Part shown: piece by piece, positions 9,505-18,200 of the stretch
Layout: the number at the start of each line of letters is the position of its first letter
Numbering within the stretch: position 1 is the stretch's first letter
NCBI RefSeq assembly: GCF_043099315.1
Contig: NZ_CP170746.1
Strand: one strand, 5' to 3'
DNA length: 64,000 nucleotides
Origin: Chlorogloeopsis fritschii
GTDB lineage: Bacteria > Cyanobacteriota > Cyanobacteriia > Cyanobacteriales > Nostocaceae
The notes under the pieces: model-generated
Databases searched by the model: none
The model's input: only the letters and a program-made list of their open reading frames with translations
Told to the model about the DNA's origin: nothing
Translations under genes and position numbers: made by a program

Positions 9505-10044
9505 TTAGACACCTACAGGAGTTTTCCTTTCAGTTGCTGGTTGAGAACCATCTGCTTCTAGAGCCTGCCCTTCAATAAAGGAGCGCAGCATCCAAGCCAT
9601 CTCTTCATGCCCTTCCATCAGCCCAGTTAAGAAGTCAGCAGTTCCTTCGTCGTGGAACTCTTCAGAACACCGATCTATATGCTCGCGGAGATTGCGAATA
9701 ACTTGCTCGTGATCGTCTACCAGTCGAGCCACCATTCCAGTTGCTGTGGGGACATCACCACCATGCTCCTTGATGGTGCCATTCTTCAAGAATCCTTCCA
9801 TTGTGCCAATAGGATAACCACCCAAAGCACGAACCCGTTCAGCAATGGCATCAATATTTTCAGTCAGTTGTTGGTACTGTTCTTCCCAAATTTCATGCAA
9901 ACTGCGGAACTGAGGCCCAACTACATCCCAGTGGTACTTTTTCGTTTTGACTACCAACAGATACGCATCTGACAAATCTTTATTCAACAGTTCAATTACA
10001 CCATTACGTTGTTCTTCAGTTAAACCAATGTTGAGTGGACGCAT
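9505..10044 (-). CDS. dps: Dps ferritin-like DNA-protection protein
   Basis: A 179-aa Dps-family miniferritin that oxidises Fe(II), normally with H2O2, and stores iron in a dodecamer. The complete inter-subunit ferroxidase set is visible: His38 (KKYHWDVVGPQF), His50, Asp65 and Glu69, with the canonical 12/15/4 spacing. The full four-helix ferritin fold is covered, and the C-terminal tail of about 20 residues is slightly longer than in minimal Dps. An AGGGATG Shine-Dalgarno precedes the ATG. The neighbouring gene downstream on the same strand is the ChaB-like stress protein; they may be co-transcribed (134-bp gap). Cyanobacteria commonly encode several Dps paralogues; which one this is cannot be told. 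Confidence 0.95.
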   Translation of the reverse strand: MRPLNIGLTEEQRNGVIELLNKDLSDAYLLVVKTKKYHWDVVGPQFRSLHEIWEEQYQQLTENIDAIAERVRALGGYPIGTMEGFLKNGTIKEHGGDVPTATGMVARLVDDHEQVIRNLREHIDRCSEEFHDEGTADFLTGLMEGHEEMAWMLRSFIEGQALEADGSQPATERKTPVGV

Positions 10045-10295
10045 TTGCTTTTCATCCCTAAGTTATTTTCTTTCTTCTCTAACTTCACAAAATCAACACA
10101 GAAAGAACATCAACCTCAAGAATGATTGTGTTTATGAAATTAATCTATGCGTTGTAAGATGTATTATTTAGTTTAAACTATTAGATTAATCTTTTAGTAA
10201 TCTCTTAACTATTTTTAGTTTTTGATTTACAGTTGATATGCGCTATTTAAACTTAACGCTCTAAAAATTATTTAATGCTTAATAATAAATCAAGT

Positions 10296-10334
10296 ACAGA
10301 CATTTTGAAATTTACGAAATTCCAAAATGCCTGT
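10296..10334. terminator. Long hairpin, probable bidirectional terminator
   Basis: An 18-bp inverted repeat with only two G-T wobble positions and a 3-nt loop lies between the dps gene and the low-temperature-type gene. It is followed by TTTT on the plus strand. With the second hairpin at 10371-10408 it separates the two minus-strand units. Confidence 0.55.
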
Positions 10335-10370
10335 TTTAATAATCAGGGTATATTAAGCAATAATTAATAA

Positions 10371-10408
10371 ATTAACCCCAGCTTTAAAATCAATATACTG
10401 GGGTTAAT
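10371..10408 (-). terminator. Hairpin downstream of the secreted small protein gene
   Basis: An 11-bp perfect stem (ATTAACCCCAG / CTGGGGTTAAT) with a 16-nt loop begins 14 bp after the stop codon of the minus-strand gene at 10423-10788. On the minus strand it is followed by an A/T-rich run (TTATTAATTATT), consistent with an intrinsic terminator. Confidence 0.7.
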
Positions 10409-10422
10409 TTTTCTAATGAGGC

Positions 10423-10788
10423 TTATTGATTACCTGTGACTTTTTTCAAGAAATTGCTAACTTCTTCTTCTACTGAAGTTGCTTGTTGAGAATTTTCTGG
10501 GCGATTCATTTTTTCAACATCAGCAGCACCTTGAACCTCGTTCAGTCCACCCCCACTTGTCCGCTTCTGAGTTTCTTCCAATCCCAAAGGTGGTTTGCTT
10601 GCTGATTCATCAGTTCTGCGCTGAGTTTCTAGCAATTGATCGGTAGCTTCTTGAGGATTGCTTTTGTAGCTCTCGATTGCAGCAGCAGGCAAAGCATTAG
10701 ACAGTAACAGCAAAGCACAAGTGAATGCCAAAACTACAAAACGCATGGGACGTAAAATAGAACGTAATGAAGCAACGATTTTTTGCAT
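10423..10788 (-). CDS. Secreted small protein, low-temperature-induced protein type
   Basis: A 121-aa protein with a clear signal peptide: basic MQKIVASLRSILRPMRF, a hydrophobic core LAFTCALLLLSNALPAAA and cleavage near residues 37-38 (AAA-IE). The mature part is short, hydrophilic and has repeats of the type TQRRTDESASKPP / TQKRTSGGG. This composition recalls the cyanobacterial low-temperature-induced (Lti46-like) proteins, but that is a family impression from memory, not a proven match. The start is backed by GGAGG 6-8 nt upstream. The function of the family is unknown. Confidence 0.65.
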   Translation of the reverse strand: MQKIVASLRSILRPMRFVVLAFTCALLLLSNALPAAAIESYKSNPQEATDQLLETQRRTDESASKPPLGLEETQKRTSGGGLNEVQGAADVEKMNRPENSQQATSVEEEVSNFLKKVTGNQ

Positions 10789-11306
10789 TTAACTTCCTCC
10801 AAAAATGAAATTTTTGATTAACTCAATAAGAAAGTTTAGAAATAAAAGATGATTAGAGCAGTACTAAATTAATGCTAAATAGATTATCATTATGGTAATA
10901 TTAGCATTAACATTCAACTAGTTGCTCGCTCATTTACTTTCTTGATTTCCGTCTGGTGATTTTGACTTTATAAAGTCAATCTAGGCTTATTATTTTTTTA
11001 ATTTGAAAAGGTGAACGCGTGAATCGACCTGCGGGCTGAAGTTTTGTCTATTAATTCAAGAAAAATAATCTCTCTGTAGATAGATATTGTCTTCAAGGTT
11101 TTATTAGATAAACTACCTCTTTATTGACCTGAGCGATCGCAAAATTAAAACTTGTCTTACCATCTACTGCAAAGCCTAAATTAGAACTAAGCATCTCTAT
11201 CTCATTTGAAGTCAGAAGGTAAGATTAGCTTCGGGAGCAGAGGAGAGCACACGGGCAATATCGCACAATAAAAGGCAGAATTAATAGAAGGAGTTGAGGA
11301 AGGCTT
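10789..11306. other. Divergent intergenic region, 518 bp
   Basis: AT-rich spacer between the secreted small protein gene and the GST gene, with one HIP1 octamer near 11133. No gene, structured RNA or operator was recognised. Confidence 0.45.
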
Positions 11307-12356
11307 GTGCAGGACAAAGATTTGAAAAACCAGAAAACCAAAAACAAGAGTAAGTCACTGCCTTCTGGGTTGATTGTTCGTTCAGGGAAATTTGTCTGGA
11401 CAACTCTTTGGCATATCATGATGTCGAGCCTTGCCCCCCGCAACAAGTCAGGAGAATACATCCGCCCCGCCAGTCAGTTCCGGAATTTTATCAGCACAGA
11501 AGCGGGCAACTTATACCAACCACAAGCAGGACGCTATCGCCTTTATGTTGGGTTAGGATGTCCTTGGGCGCACAGAACTCTAGTTGTGCGATCGCTCAAG
11601 GGACTTGAAGATGTCATTTCAGTTAGTATCGTGTCTCCTTCTCCCAACGAAGGCATCTGGGTTCTCAACCAAGAGGAAGAAGGCTGCCGCACTCTCCCCG
11701 AATTGTATAATTTGGCAGTACCTGGTTACAAAGGACGCGCTACCGTTCCCGTACTCTGGGATATGCAAAATAAAGCGATCGTGAACAACGAAAGCTCAGA
11801 AATTATCGTCATGTTAAACTCCCAGTTCAAAGAGTTTGCAACCAATCCCACACTTGATCTCTACCCAGAAGAATTGCGAGAGCAAATAGATAGTTGGAAC
11901 GAAAAAATTTACCACACAGTGAATAACGGCGTCTATCGTTGCGGTTTTGCCCAAACTCAAGCAGCATACGACAAGGCTTGTAAGGAGTTGTTCGCCACTC
12001 TAGACGAAATTGATGCAGTACTAAAAACGAGTCGATATTTGTGCGCAGATAAAGTTACTTTAGCGGATGTGCGTCTGTTTACCACTCTATTCCGCTTTGA
12101 TATAGTCTATTACGGACTATTTAAGTGCAATCGCCACAGAATTGTGGATTATCAGAATTTAGGGGCTTACTTGCGTGACTTATACCAGTTGCCGGGCGTT
12201 GCTAATACCTGCGATCTAGAAAGTGTGAAGCGAGACTACTACGGCAACCTTTTCCCACTTAATCCGGGTGGAATTATTCCATACGGCCCTGATATCACTA
12301 ACCTTATGGAACCACATCACCGCGAAAGCATTGGTAAGAAAATGGCGGATAGTTAA
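11307..12356 (+). CDS. Xi-class glutathione S-transferase (glutathionyl-hydroquinone reductase type)
   Basis: A 349-aa protein. The thioredoxin-fold N-terminal half contains the catalytic motif GCPWAHRTLVVRSLKGLED (about residues 79-97), with the Cys-Pro-Trp-Ala of xi-class/ECM4-YqjG enzymes that reductively cleave glutathionyl-hydroquinones. The helical C-terminal half includes the GVYRCGFAQTQAAYD and LTLADVRLFTTLFRFD-type motifs. Length agrees with the family (about 320-350). The reading frame opens with GTG at 11307 preceded by a purine-rich GGAG/GAGGA stretch; the first about 25 residues are Lys-rich and not conserved, so a later start is possible. The upstream neighbour is divergent and the gene appears monocistronic. 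Confidence 0.88.
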   Translation: MQDKDLKNQKTKNKSKSLPSGLIVRSGKFVWTTLWHIMMSSLAPRNKSGEYIRPASQFRNFISTEAGNLYQPQAGRYRLYVGLGCPWAHRTLVVRSLKGLEDVISVSIVSPSPNEGIWVLNQEEEGCRTLPELYNLAVPGYKGRATVPVLWDMQNKAIVNNESSEIIVMLNSQFKEFATNPTLDLYPEELREQIDSWNEKIYHTVNNGVYRCGFAQTQAAYDKACKELFATLDEIDAVLKTSRYLCADKVTLADVRLFTTLFRFDIVYYGLFKCNRHRIVDYQNLGAYLRDLYQLPGVANTCDLESVKRDYYGNLFPLNPGGIIPYGPDITNLMEPHHRESIGKKMADS

Positions 12357-12797
12357 AAATTTACAGGATGAAGAGAAATCTCAAACTATTTTAAATTTTT
12401 ATTTGCTAATTAGGAAATACTAATCAGTATGTTCTTTACTTTGCTCGATAATCTAAAAGAACTCCCGAACTAACTATAGTTCTTCTATCTCTTGTGGAGA
12501 TGGAAATTTATTTTTTAAAGCCATGTAGAGACTACTTTGCTCTACATTGGAAAATTTTTTCGCTTGTACTACAGACAAGCATCGCTTCAGTATGCCCGAT
12601 TTTTGCTTGCTCAATGATAATACATAGCGAAATGTAAAAAACTAGTTAAGAAATCTAAAGTTGCTTATAAAAACGTAACAAAATCAACGTACAAACAAAA
12701 TTCACCTACACCGCAATGATGCAGTGTGGGAGAGGATTAAACAACTAGTTTGGCAGCAACCTAATTAGATAAAAATCTAATTAGATTATAACGGTTT
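12357..12797. other. Intergenic region, 441 bp
   Basis: AT-rich leader of the ArsR-type gene. It contains an imperfect 8-bp inverted repeat (ACACCGCA 12708-12715 / TGCAGTGT 12720-12727) and the palindromic operator candidate listed separately. Nothing else was recognised. Confidence 0.45.
12761..12786. promoter_or_regulatory. Candidate ArsR-family operator
   Basis: Two copies of CTAATTAGAT lie 6 bp apart; the second sits in a perfect 12-bp palindrome (ATCTAATTAGAT). They end 11 bp before the ATG of the ArsR/DUF2087 gene. Autorepression through such a site is typical of ArsR-type regulators; binding here is inference. Confidence 0.45.
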
Positions 12798-13385
12798 ATG
12801 AAGACGGAACAATTTCAGATCTTGCTACGTTTTTTGAAAGCTTTAGCGGATGAGAGCCGATTAAAAATTTTGAGTATTCTGGCTAATCAAGAGTGCAGTG
12901 TCGAAGAATTGGCAGTATTACTGCAGCTAAAAGAGCCGACAGTATCCCATCATTTAGCAAGGCTAAAAGAAGTACATTTAGTAACTATGCGTCCTGAAGG
13001 TAATACTCGCCTGTACCAATTAGATAGCGGCACTTTGCAAAGCGTCAGCCAAGACATTTTAACGCCAGATAACATAGCCTCTTGGGTTGAGGATGTAGAC
13101 ATAGAAGCATGGGAAAGCAAGATACTCCAAACTTACATAGAGGGAGAACGTCTCAAAGAAATTCCTACTAGCCGCAAAAAACGCTTAGTAATTCTGAATT
13201 GGTTAGCAAATAAATTTGAAGTGGGGGTTAGGTATCCAGAACGTATGATTGATAATATTCTTAAGCGCTACCATCATGATTTTGTCAATCTCAAGCGGGA
13301 GTTAATTGACAACCAGTTGATGCGACGAGAAAACGAGCTTTATTGGCGTTCTACGCCAGAAAAAGGGGTTAGTGGTAGTGGTTAG
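12798..13385 (+). CDS. ArsR-family HTH regulator with DUF2087 domain
   Basis: A 195-aa transcription factor. Residues 5-80 form a winged HTH of the ArsR type (ALADESRLKILSILANQECS, then the recognition helix KEPTVSHHLARLKEVHLV and the wing PEGNTRLYQL). No Cys-based metal site of the classical ArsR/SmtB ELCVCDL kind is present. Residues 115-190 match DUF2087 (IPTSRKKRLVILNWLANKFE, YHHDFVNLKRELIDNQLM), a small domain usually found alone or fused to HTHs. The ligand is unknown. A palindrome just upstream suggests autoregulation. No co-directional partner gene follows, so its target lies elsewhere or is itself. Confidence 0.9.
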   Translation: MKTEQFQILLRFLKALADESRLKILSILANQECSVEELAVLLQLKEPTVSHHLARLKEVHLVTMRPEGNTRLYQLDSGTLQSVSQDILTPDNIASWVEDVDIEAWESKILQTYIEGERLKEIPTSRKKRLVILNWLANKFEVGVRYPERMIDNILKRYHHDFVNLKRELIDNQLMRRENELYWRSTPEKGVSGSG

Positions 13386-13796
13386 TAGGGGAGCCAGTGC
13401 GGTGGTGAGGCAGCGCGCCCTTGCGGCTACCCTCCGGGAAGCCGCTAGCTAACGCAACGCCTGACGGCGAACGCGTCTAGTGCCGACTTGTAGGCGCGAA
13501 GCGACTTCCGAAGGTAGCGACTGGCGTCAACTGGCGTCAACTGGCGTGCGGGTTTTGTTGATGAGCTTTGGGTTAAAACTGATAATTTATCTTCTAAACC
13601 CACCCGTACAGTGGTTAGTGGTTAGTGGTTTATCTAAATAGAATACCCTGCGGGAAGCCGTACCTACTTCTATCCGCTCCACGTCTACCGCGTCTACAGA
13701 AGCCGTGACGACAGTCGCCAGAATATTCTGTATTCTTCTTCAATACTCTCCTTGTCCCCCACTCCCCCTACTCCCCTGCCCCCTGCCCCCTGACTG
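13386..13796. repeat. Repeat-rich spacer (GC-rich dispersed repeats and heptamer tracts)
   Basis: This spacer mixes TAGTGGT-type heptamer tracts (13372-13386 and 13612-13632) with GC-rich dispersed repeat modules (13405-13560, 13640-13715) built of phrases such as GGGAAGCCG, CTGGCGTCAA (three tandem copies near 13520-13545) and GTCTACAG, and with a C-rich TCCCCC tract at 13745-13790. The same phrases recur at 26750-26900, 29915-30010, 42850-43015, 44270-44400, 58890-58990 and 62890-63000. No gene. Confidence 0.75.
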
Positions 13797-14576
13797 CTAT
13801 TGTCCCAAATAAGCCTCTAAAACTTTGGCATTGCATTGAATTTCCTCTGGTGTACCATTAGCCAAATTTTTACCTTCGGCAAGTACCCAAACGCGATCGC
13901 ACAGCGACATAATCACATCCATGTTGTGTTCAATAATCAGAAAAGTCATGCCTGCCTTATTCCAATTGACAATGCGATCGCAAATCTCATCAATTAATCT
14001 GGGATTGACGCCCGCAGCAGGTTCATCCAATAAAATTAACTTGGGGTTAGTCATTAACGCCCTGCCGATTTCCAAGAGCTTGCGTTGTCCGCCAGACAAA
14101 CCACCAGCGTAATCATAGGCTTTGTGTGCCAAACCCACCGATTCTAAAATCAACATTGCCTGTTCTCGGTGTTGTTTTTCTTCTTTGGCAACCACATGAG
14201 GTTGGAGTTGCACTTGCCAAAAGTTTTCGCCAGTTTGTTTTTGCGCTGCCAGCATCAGATTTTCTAGTACCGATAACCGTGAAAGCGCGCGGGCAACTTG
14301 AAATGTACGTACTAGCCCTTGCTGGGCGATTTGATGGGGCTGCAAATGCTGAATTGGTTCGCCGTCAAAAATCACTCGTCCTTTATCGGGACGGATAAAA
14401 TTAGACAATAAGTTAAATAAAGTCGTTTTACCAGCACCGTTAGGGCCGATCAAACCAGTTATACTGCTAGCTGGCACCTGAATTTCAGCGTCTTGTACCG
14501 CTTTAATACCGCCAAAGCTTTTGCAAAGTCCACTTGCAGCTAGTAAAGGAAATTGGGATGAGTCGTTATTTACCAA
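13797..14576 (-). CDS. livG: ABC transporter ATP-binding protein, LivG/NatA-like
   Basis: A 259-aa ABC ATPase of the branched-chain/neutral amino-acid HAAT class. Walker A GPNGAGKTTLF (about residues 42-52), the ABC signature LSGGQRKLLEIGRAL, Walker B LILLDEPAAGVNP, and the H-loop LIIEHNMDVIM are intact; the C-terminal extension ending EVLEAYLG-like is typical of LivG. Its start overlaps the end of the LivM-type permease gene by 11 bp, so the two are translationally coupled. In heterocystous cyanobacteria the NatA-NatC pair of the N-I neutral amino-acid transporter has this two-gene arrangement with binding protein and other subunits elsewhere; the absence of a binding-protein gene here fits that. 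Substrate remains inferred. Confidence 0.9.
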   Translation of the reverse strand: MVNNDSSQFPLLAASGLCKSFGGIKAVQDAEIQVPASSITGLIGPNGAGKTTLFNLLSNFIRPDKGRVIFDGEPIQHLQPHQIAQQGLVRTFQVARALSRLSVLENLMLAAQKQTGENFWQVQLQPHVVAKEEKQHREQAMLILESVGLAHKAYDYAGGLSGGQRKLLEIGRALMTNPKLILLDEPAAGVNPRLIDEICDRIVNWNKAGMTFLIIEHNMDVIMSLCDRVWVLAEGKNLANGTPEEIQCNAKVLEAYLGQ

Positions 14577-15705
14577 GGGTAAGCTCCTCCTTTTTGCCTA
14601 AGATACCTTGAGGACGCCAAATCATCAGTACCATCAAGATGAGTCCTATTACCATGATGCGAAATGCACCCAACTGATCGGAGGAAAGGTTGGTAAAAAT
14701 TCTCGGTAAGAATTCACGAGTCAGGGTGTCGTAAGCAAAGTAAATTACTGCACCAAGGATGGTACCGATATTATTACCAGAACCTCCCAAGATCACCATA
14801 ATCCAAGCATCAAATGTTAGTTGCGGTTGAAAATTATCAGGGTAGATAGCGCTGAGTTGCCATGCAAACAAAGCACCAGCGATCCCAGCGATCGCACCAC
14901 CCAACATAAAAGATTGCAATTTGTACCAAAAAACATTTTTACCCAGCGCTTTGGGAACCTCTTCATCTTCGCGAATAGCTTTAAGCACTCGTCCCCAAGG
15001 CGATCGCACCAACACTTCCAATCGCCAAAACACGATTGCTAATACCAACAGCGACAATAGCATCAAACCTGCTTTTGGATCGTAATCATACAGGGCAATA
15101 ACTCCTGAAATATAAATTACTGCTGACAATAGCCCTAGTAAACCTCCTACTATCAGACGCAAGATAAATTCTGGCTTTTTACCTACTCGTTTGGGTGAAT
15201 CAACTCCCAGTGATGCACTTGTGGGACGAATCCAACGCCACAGCCAATAAAAAGTTACGCCAGCAAGCAAAGTCAACAACCCGATCATTACTAATTTGAG
15301 GAAAAAATTAGGTTGTAAAGTGGCTAGTGGTATGGGATAGCTTTGTATACCAAACGCTCCAGATATCCAAGTATCACCCACGGGTAAATCTTGGTTATTG
15401 ACTATCAAACGAATTAGTTCTCCAACGCCGATAGTGACAATTGCCAAGTAATCTTCGCGCAAGCGTAAAGTTGCAAAACCAATTAACAAGCCCAATAAAG
15501 CTGCTACAACTGCACCAATTGCCGCTGATATCAATAAGGGAACACCTTTTAAACTTAACAATACTGCTGTATACGCTCCTAAAGTTAGGAATACCACATG
15601 ACCGAAGTTAATTAAGCCTGTAAAACCCCATTGTAAATTCAGTCCCAAAGCAAACAAAGCAAAAATTGATGTAGAAATTGCTAAAAAAACAAGATATTGA
15701 ATCAT
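14566..15705 (-). CDS. livM: ABC transporter permease, LivM/NatC-like
   Basis: A 379-aa hydrophobic permease with about 9-10 membrane segments. It shows LivM hallmarks: the N-terminal ALGLNLQWGFTGLINFGHV, the LRLREDYLAIVTIGVGELIRLI segment in outline, and the late cytoplasmic loop RSPWGRVLKAIREDEEVPKALGKN that contacts the ATPase. It is longer than average because of the loop around residues 160-185. It is transcribed first in the pair with the LivG-type ATPase. In Nostoc-like cyanobacteria a LivM/LivG pair of this form corresponds to NatC/NatA for neutral amino acids; UrtC/UrtD is less likely because the urt genes are in a five-gene operon. Confidence 0.9.
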   Translation of the reverse strand: MIQYLVFLAISTSIFALFALGLNLQWGFTGLINFGHVVFLTLGAYTAVLLSLKGVPLLISAAIGAVVAALLGLLIGFATLRLREDYLAIVTIGVGELIRLIVNNQDLPVGDTWISGAFGIQSYPIPLATLQPNFFLKLVMIGLLTLLAGVTFYWLWRWIRPTSASLGVDSPKRVGKKPEFILRLIVGGLLGLLSAVIYISGVIALYDYDPKAGLMLLSLLVLAIVFWRLEVLVRSPWGRVLKAIREDEEVPKALGKNVFWYKLQSFMLGGAIAGIAGALFAWQLSAIYPDNFQPQLTFDAWIMVILGGSGNNIGTILGAVIYFAYDTLTREFLPRIFTNLSSDQLGAFRIMVIGLILMVLMIWRPQGILGKKEELTLGK

Positions 15706-15711
15706 AGGAAT

Positions 15712-15820
15712 TTAGTCATTAGTCATTAGTCATTAGTCATCGGGGATCGGGGATTTGCTATTGGAGATTGGCTATTAAGATTTCTTTATTCCTAGTCCCT
15801 AGTTCCTAGTCCCTAATCCC
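15712..15820. repeat. Two heptamer tandem-repeat tracts
   Basis: 15712-15740 holds four copies of TAGTCAT; 15791-15820 holds four copies of a CCTAGTC/CCTAGTT/CCTAATC unit, with GGGGATC-type units between them. These match the short tandemly repeated repetitive (STRR) heptamers known in filamentous cyanobacteria. Confidence 0.8.
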
Positions 15821-15889
15821 TCATAACCGTTAATCACAGCTTATTTTATGGGAAAACTAAGTGTGGATTGTGTTTAGTGGATAATATTT

Positions 15890-16090
15890 ATGAATTTGCT
15901 GCGACTGAGAATCCATCACTTAATTGAGCAGTTAGCCGATCAAGAACTAGATCTTGTTTGGAATACTATTTACAATTTACATTGTGATTTTTACATACTC
16001 GAAGCTATACAAGAAGTCAAGCGATCGCAGCAACCTTGGGATACCCTAACCCATGAAGAGGCTACTCAATTGTTAATTGCTAATAGCTAA
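15890..16090 (+). CDS. Putative antitoxin of a RelE-type pair
   Basis: A 66-aa acidic protein with no recognised DNA-binding motif (LRIHHLIEQLADQELDLVWNTIYNLHCDF, then a Gln/Glu-rich tail WDTLTHEEATQLL). It is called an antitoxin only from context: it is small and sits 42 bp before a RelE-like toxin gene in the same direction. The ATG at 15890 is preceded by AT-rich sequence without a strong Shine-Dalgarno. Small acidic partners of this form are common in cyanobacterial RelE/ParE loci. Confidence 0.55.
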   Translation: MNLLRLRIHHLIEQLADQELDLVWNTIYNLHCDFYILEAIQEVKRSQQPWDTLTHEEATQLLIANS

Positions 16091-16132
16091 TAGTTACAAT
16101 GAGCCATTAACCATTCACTATTGACTATACAC

Positions 16133-16384
16133 ATGGAAGTGCGTTATGCACGGTCTTTTTTAGTAGACCTCAAAAATTTAGAGTCAGCTGCCTATCAGCG
16201 GATTTATAACTTTGTTTTTTTTGAATTTATAGACAAGGGGCTACTGCATTACTTACCAGAAATGCGGCAAGTCGATAGTGATGGTATTTTTTACCGCTTA
16301 ACATTGGATAATTACTTAATCGGCATCGAACAGAGAGGTGAAATTGTGAAATTTCTGCGAGTCATACCAATGCCAGATGTTTAG
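16133..16384 (+). CDS. RelE/ParE-like type II toxin
   Basis: An 83-aa basic/aromatic protein starting MEVRYARSFLVDLKNL, the usual beginning of RelE/ParE-fold toxins, followed by a helix pair and the strands FYRLTLDNYLIGIEQ and EIVKFLRVIPM. This family includes ribosome-dependent mRNA interferases and gyrase inhibitors; which activity applies is unknown. The frame is open from TTG 16121, but ATG 16133 gives the family-typical N-terminus and is preferred. It forms a two-gene unit with the small acidic gene at 15890. Confidence 0.72.
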   Translation: MEVRYARSFLVDLKNLESAAYQRIYNFVFFEFIDKGLLHYLPEMRQVDSDGIFYRLTLDNYLIGIEQRGEIVKFLRVIPMPDV

Positions 16385-16487
16385 AGCGAGCAGTGAGTTA
16401 ACACTAAAAACTGTATAACAGGGAAAGGTATGGCTCAAACGTTGGCTTAAACTTGTTTGTGAGAAGCACTTTACTTAAAATTTCCCT

Positions 16488-18074
16488 ATGGACGCGACGG
16501 CACTTTGGCAACGATACCAGAAATGGCTATATTTCCATGAAGGATTAGGATTTTATCTGGACGTAAGCCGGATGCGGTTTGACGATGCCTTCGTGAAAGA
16601 CTTGCAGCCAAAGTTTGAGAAGGCTTTTGCGGATATGGCGGAACTTGAGAAGGGAGCGATCGCCAACCCCGACGAAAACCGCATGGTTGGACATTACTGG
16701 CTGCGAAATCCCGATCTTGCTCCTACTCCAGAACTGACACAAGAAATTGTCAGCACAATCGAGCAAATTGAAGTATTTGCCGAAAAAATCCACACAGGCG
16801 CAATTCATCCGCCGAAAGCACCCCGCTTCACCGATATTATCTCCATTGGAATTGGCGGTTCTGCCCTCGGCCCGGAATTTGTTGCCCAAGCCCTCAGCCC
16901 AGACTTTCCACCCCTAGCGATCCACTTTATCGACAATACCGATCCCGCAGGTATTGATCGCATTTTGGCTCATGTACGCAATCGACTTGCTAGCACTCTG
17001 GTATTGGTAATCTCCAAATCAGGAGGCACACCAGAACCACGTAACGGCATGATTGAAGTCAAAAAAGCCTATGCTGGGCAAAACTTGAATTTTGCTAATT
17101 ATGCGATCGCTATTACCATGCCCGGTAGTCATTTGGACGAAACTGCCAAATCCGAAAACTGGCTAGCAAGGTTTCCTATGTACGATTGGGTAGGTGGACG
17201 CACCTCGGAAATGTCTGCCGTGGGGCTTGTTCCAGCAGCATTACAGGGCATCAATATCCGTGAGATGCTTGAGGGTGCTAAAGAAATGGATGACGCCACC
17301 CGTATCCCCGATCTAAAAAACAACCCAGCAGCATTATTAGCTTTGTCTTGGTATTACGCTGGCAATGGGCGGGGCGAAAAAGACATGGTTGTCCTACCTT
17401 ACAAAGACAGCTTACTCTTATTTAGCCGCTACTTGCAACAGCTGGTGATGGAATCTTTGGGTAAAGAAAAAGACTTAGACGGTAACGTTGTCCATCAAGG
17501 CATCGCCGTGTATGGCAATAAAGGCTCAACCGACCAACACGCTTACGTCCAGCAGTTACGTGAGGGTGTGGCAAACTTCTTTGTTACTTTCATTGAAGTT
17601 TTAGAAGACCGTAAGAGTCCATCCCCAGAAATCGAAGCGGGAATTACCTCAGGCGATTATCTTTCTGGCTTTCTGCAAGGAACCCGACAAGCACTTTACG
17701 AAAATCACCGCGATTCGATTACAGTTACGATTCCTCAAGTCAATTCTCGCACTGTCGGAGCGTTAATTGCTTTATCCGATCGCGCTGTTGGTTTGTATGC
17801 CAGCTTAGTCAACATCAATGCTTACCACCAACCAGGAGTAGAAGCTGGCAAAAAAGCTGCCGCCGCCATTCTCGAATTGCAAAAACGAGTAGTGGAAGTC
17901 TTACAATCAGCAAAAACGCCTCTTTCTCTAGAAGAAATTGCTCAAAAATCTGGTTGTGCCGACCAAATTGAGTCAATTTACATGATTGTGCGTCATCTCC
18001 ACGCCAATGGGCGCGGTGTAGTCTTACAAGGCAATCTTGGTCAACTCGATACTCTGAAAGTTGTGCTCAATTGA
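16488..18074 (+). CDS. pgi: Glucose-6-phosphate isomerase
   Basis: A 528-aa phosphoglucose isomerase interconverting glucose-6-phosphate and fructose-6-phosphate in glycolysis, gluconeogenesis and the Calvin/pentose-phosphate connections. The sugar-phosphate motif region IGIGGSALGPEFVAQAL (about residues 122-138), SKSGGTPEPRNG, the DWVGGRTSEMSAVG segment, GNKGSTDQHAYVQQL and the late QPGVEAGKKAA with the active-site Lys are all visible. Length matches the cyanobacterial family (about 528), and the start is the conserved MDATALWQRYQ. It is followed by a strong hairpin terminator, so it appears monocistronic. Confidence 0.97.
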   Translation: MDATALWQRYQKWLYFHEGLGFYLDVSRMRFDDAFVKDLQPKFEKAFADMAELEKGAIANPDENRMVGHYWLRNPDLAPTPELTQEIVSTIEQIEVFAEKIHTGAIHPPKAPRFTDIISIGIGGSALGPEFVAQALSPDFPPLAIHFIDNTDPAGIDRILAHVRNRLASTLVLVISKSGGTPEPRNGMIEVKKAYAGQNLNFANYAIAITMPGSHLDETAKSENWLARFPMYDWVGGRTSEMSAVGLVPAALQGINIREMLEGAKEMDDATRIPDLKNNPAALLALSWYYAGNGRGEKDMVVLPYKDSLLLFSRYLQQLVMESLGKEKDLDGNVVHQGIAVYGNKGSTDQHAYVQQLREGVANFFVTFIEVLEDRKSPSPEIEAGITSGDYLSGFLQGTRQALYENHRDSITVTIPQVNSRTVGALIALSDRAVGLYASLVNINAYHQPGVEAGKKAAAAILELQKRVVEVLQSAKTPLSLEEIAQKSGCADQIESIYMIVRHLHANGRGVVLQGNLGQLDTLKVVLN

Positions 18075-18140
18075 TATATTGAGCATTGCATATCACATTT
18101 TGTAGCAATATTGTCGCAATCGTAACAACATTTTATACTT

Positions 18141-18190
18141 GAGCATCTTAAATTGAAGGTCAAGCCTCAATTTTTAGGATGCTCTTTTTA
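18141..18190 (+). terminator. Intrinsic terminator after pgi
   Basis: A long imperfect hairpin with outer stem GAGCATC / GATGCTC and an inner A/T-rich stem ends in TTTTTA. It lies 67 bp after the pgi stop and just 10 bp before the next ATG, so the cupin gene must use a promoter within or very near the hairpin, or be expressed by read-through. Confidence 0.75.
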
Positions 18191-18200
18191 GGATCTTGTT

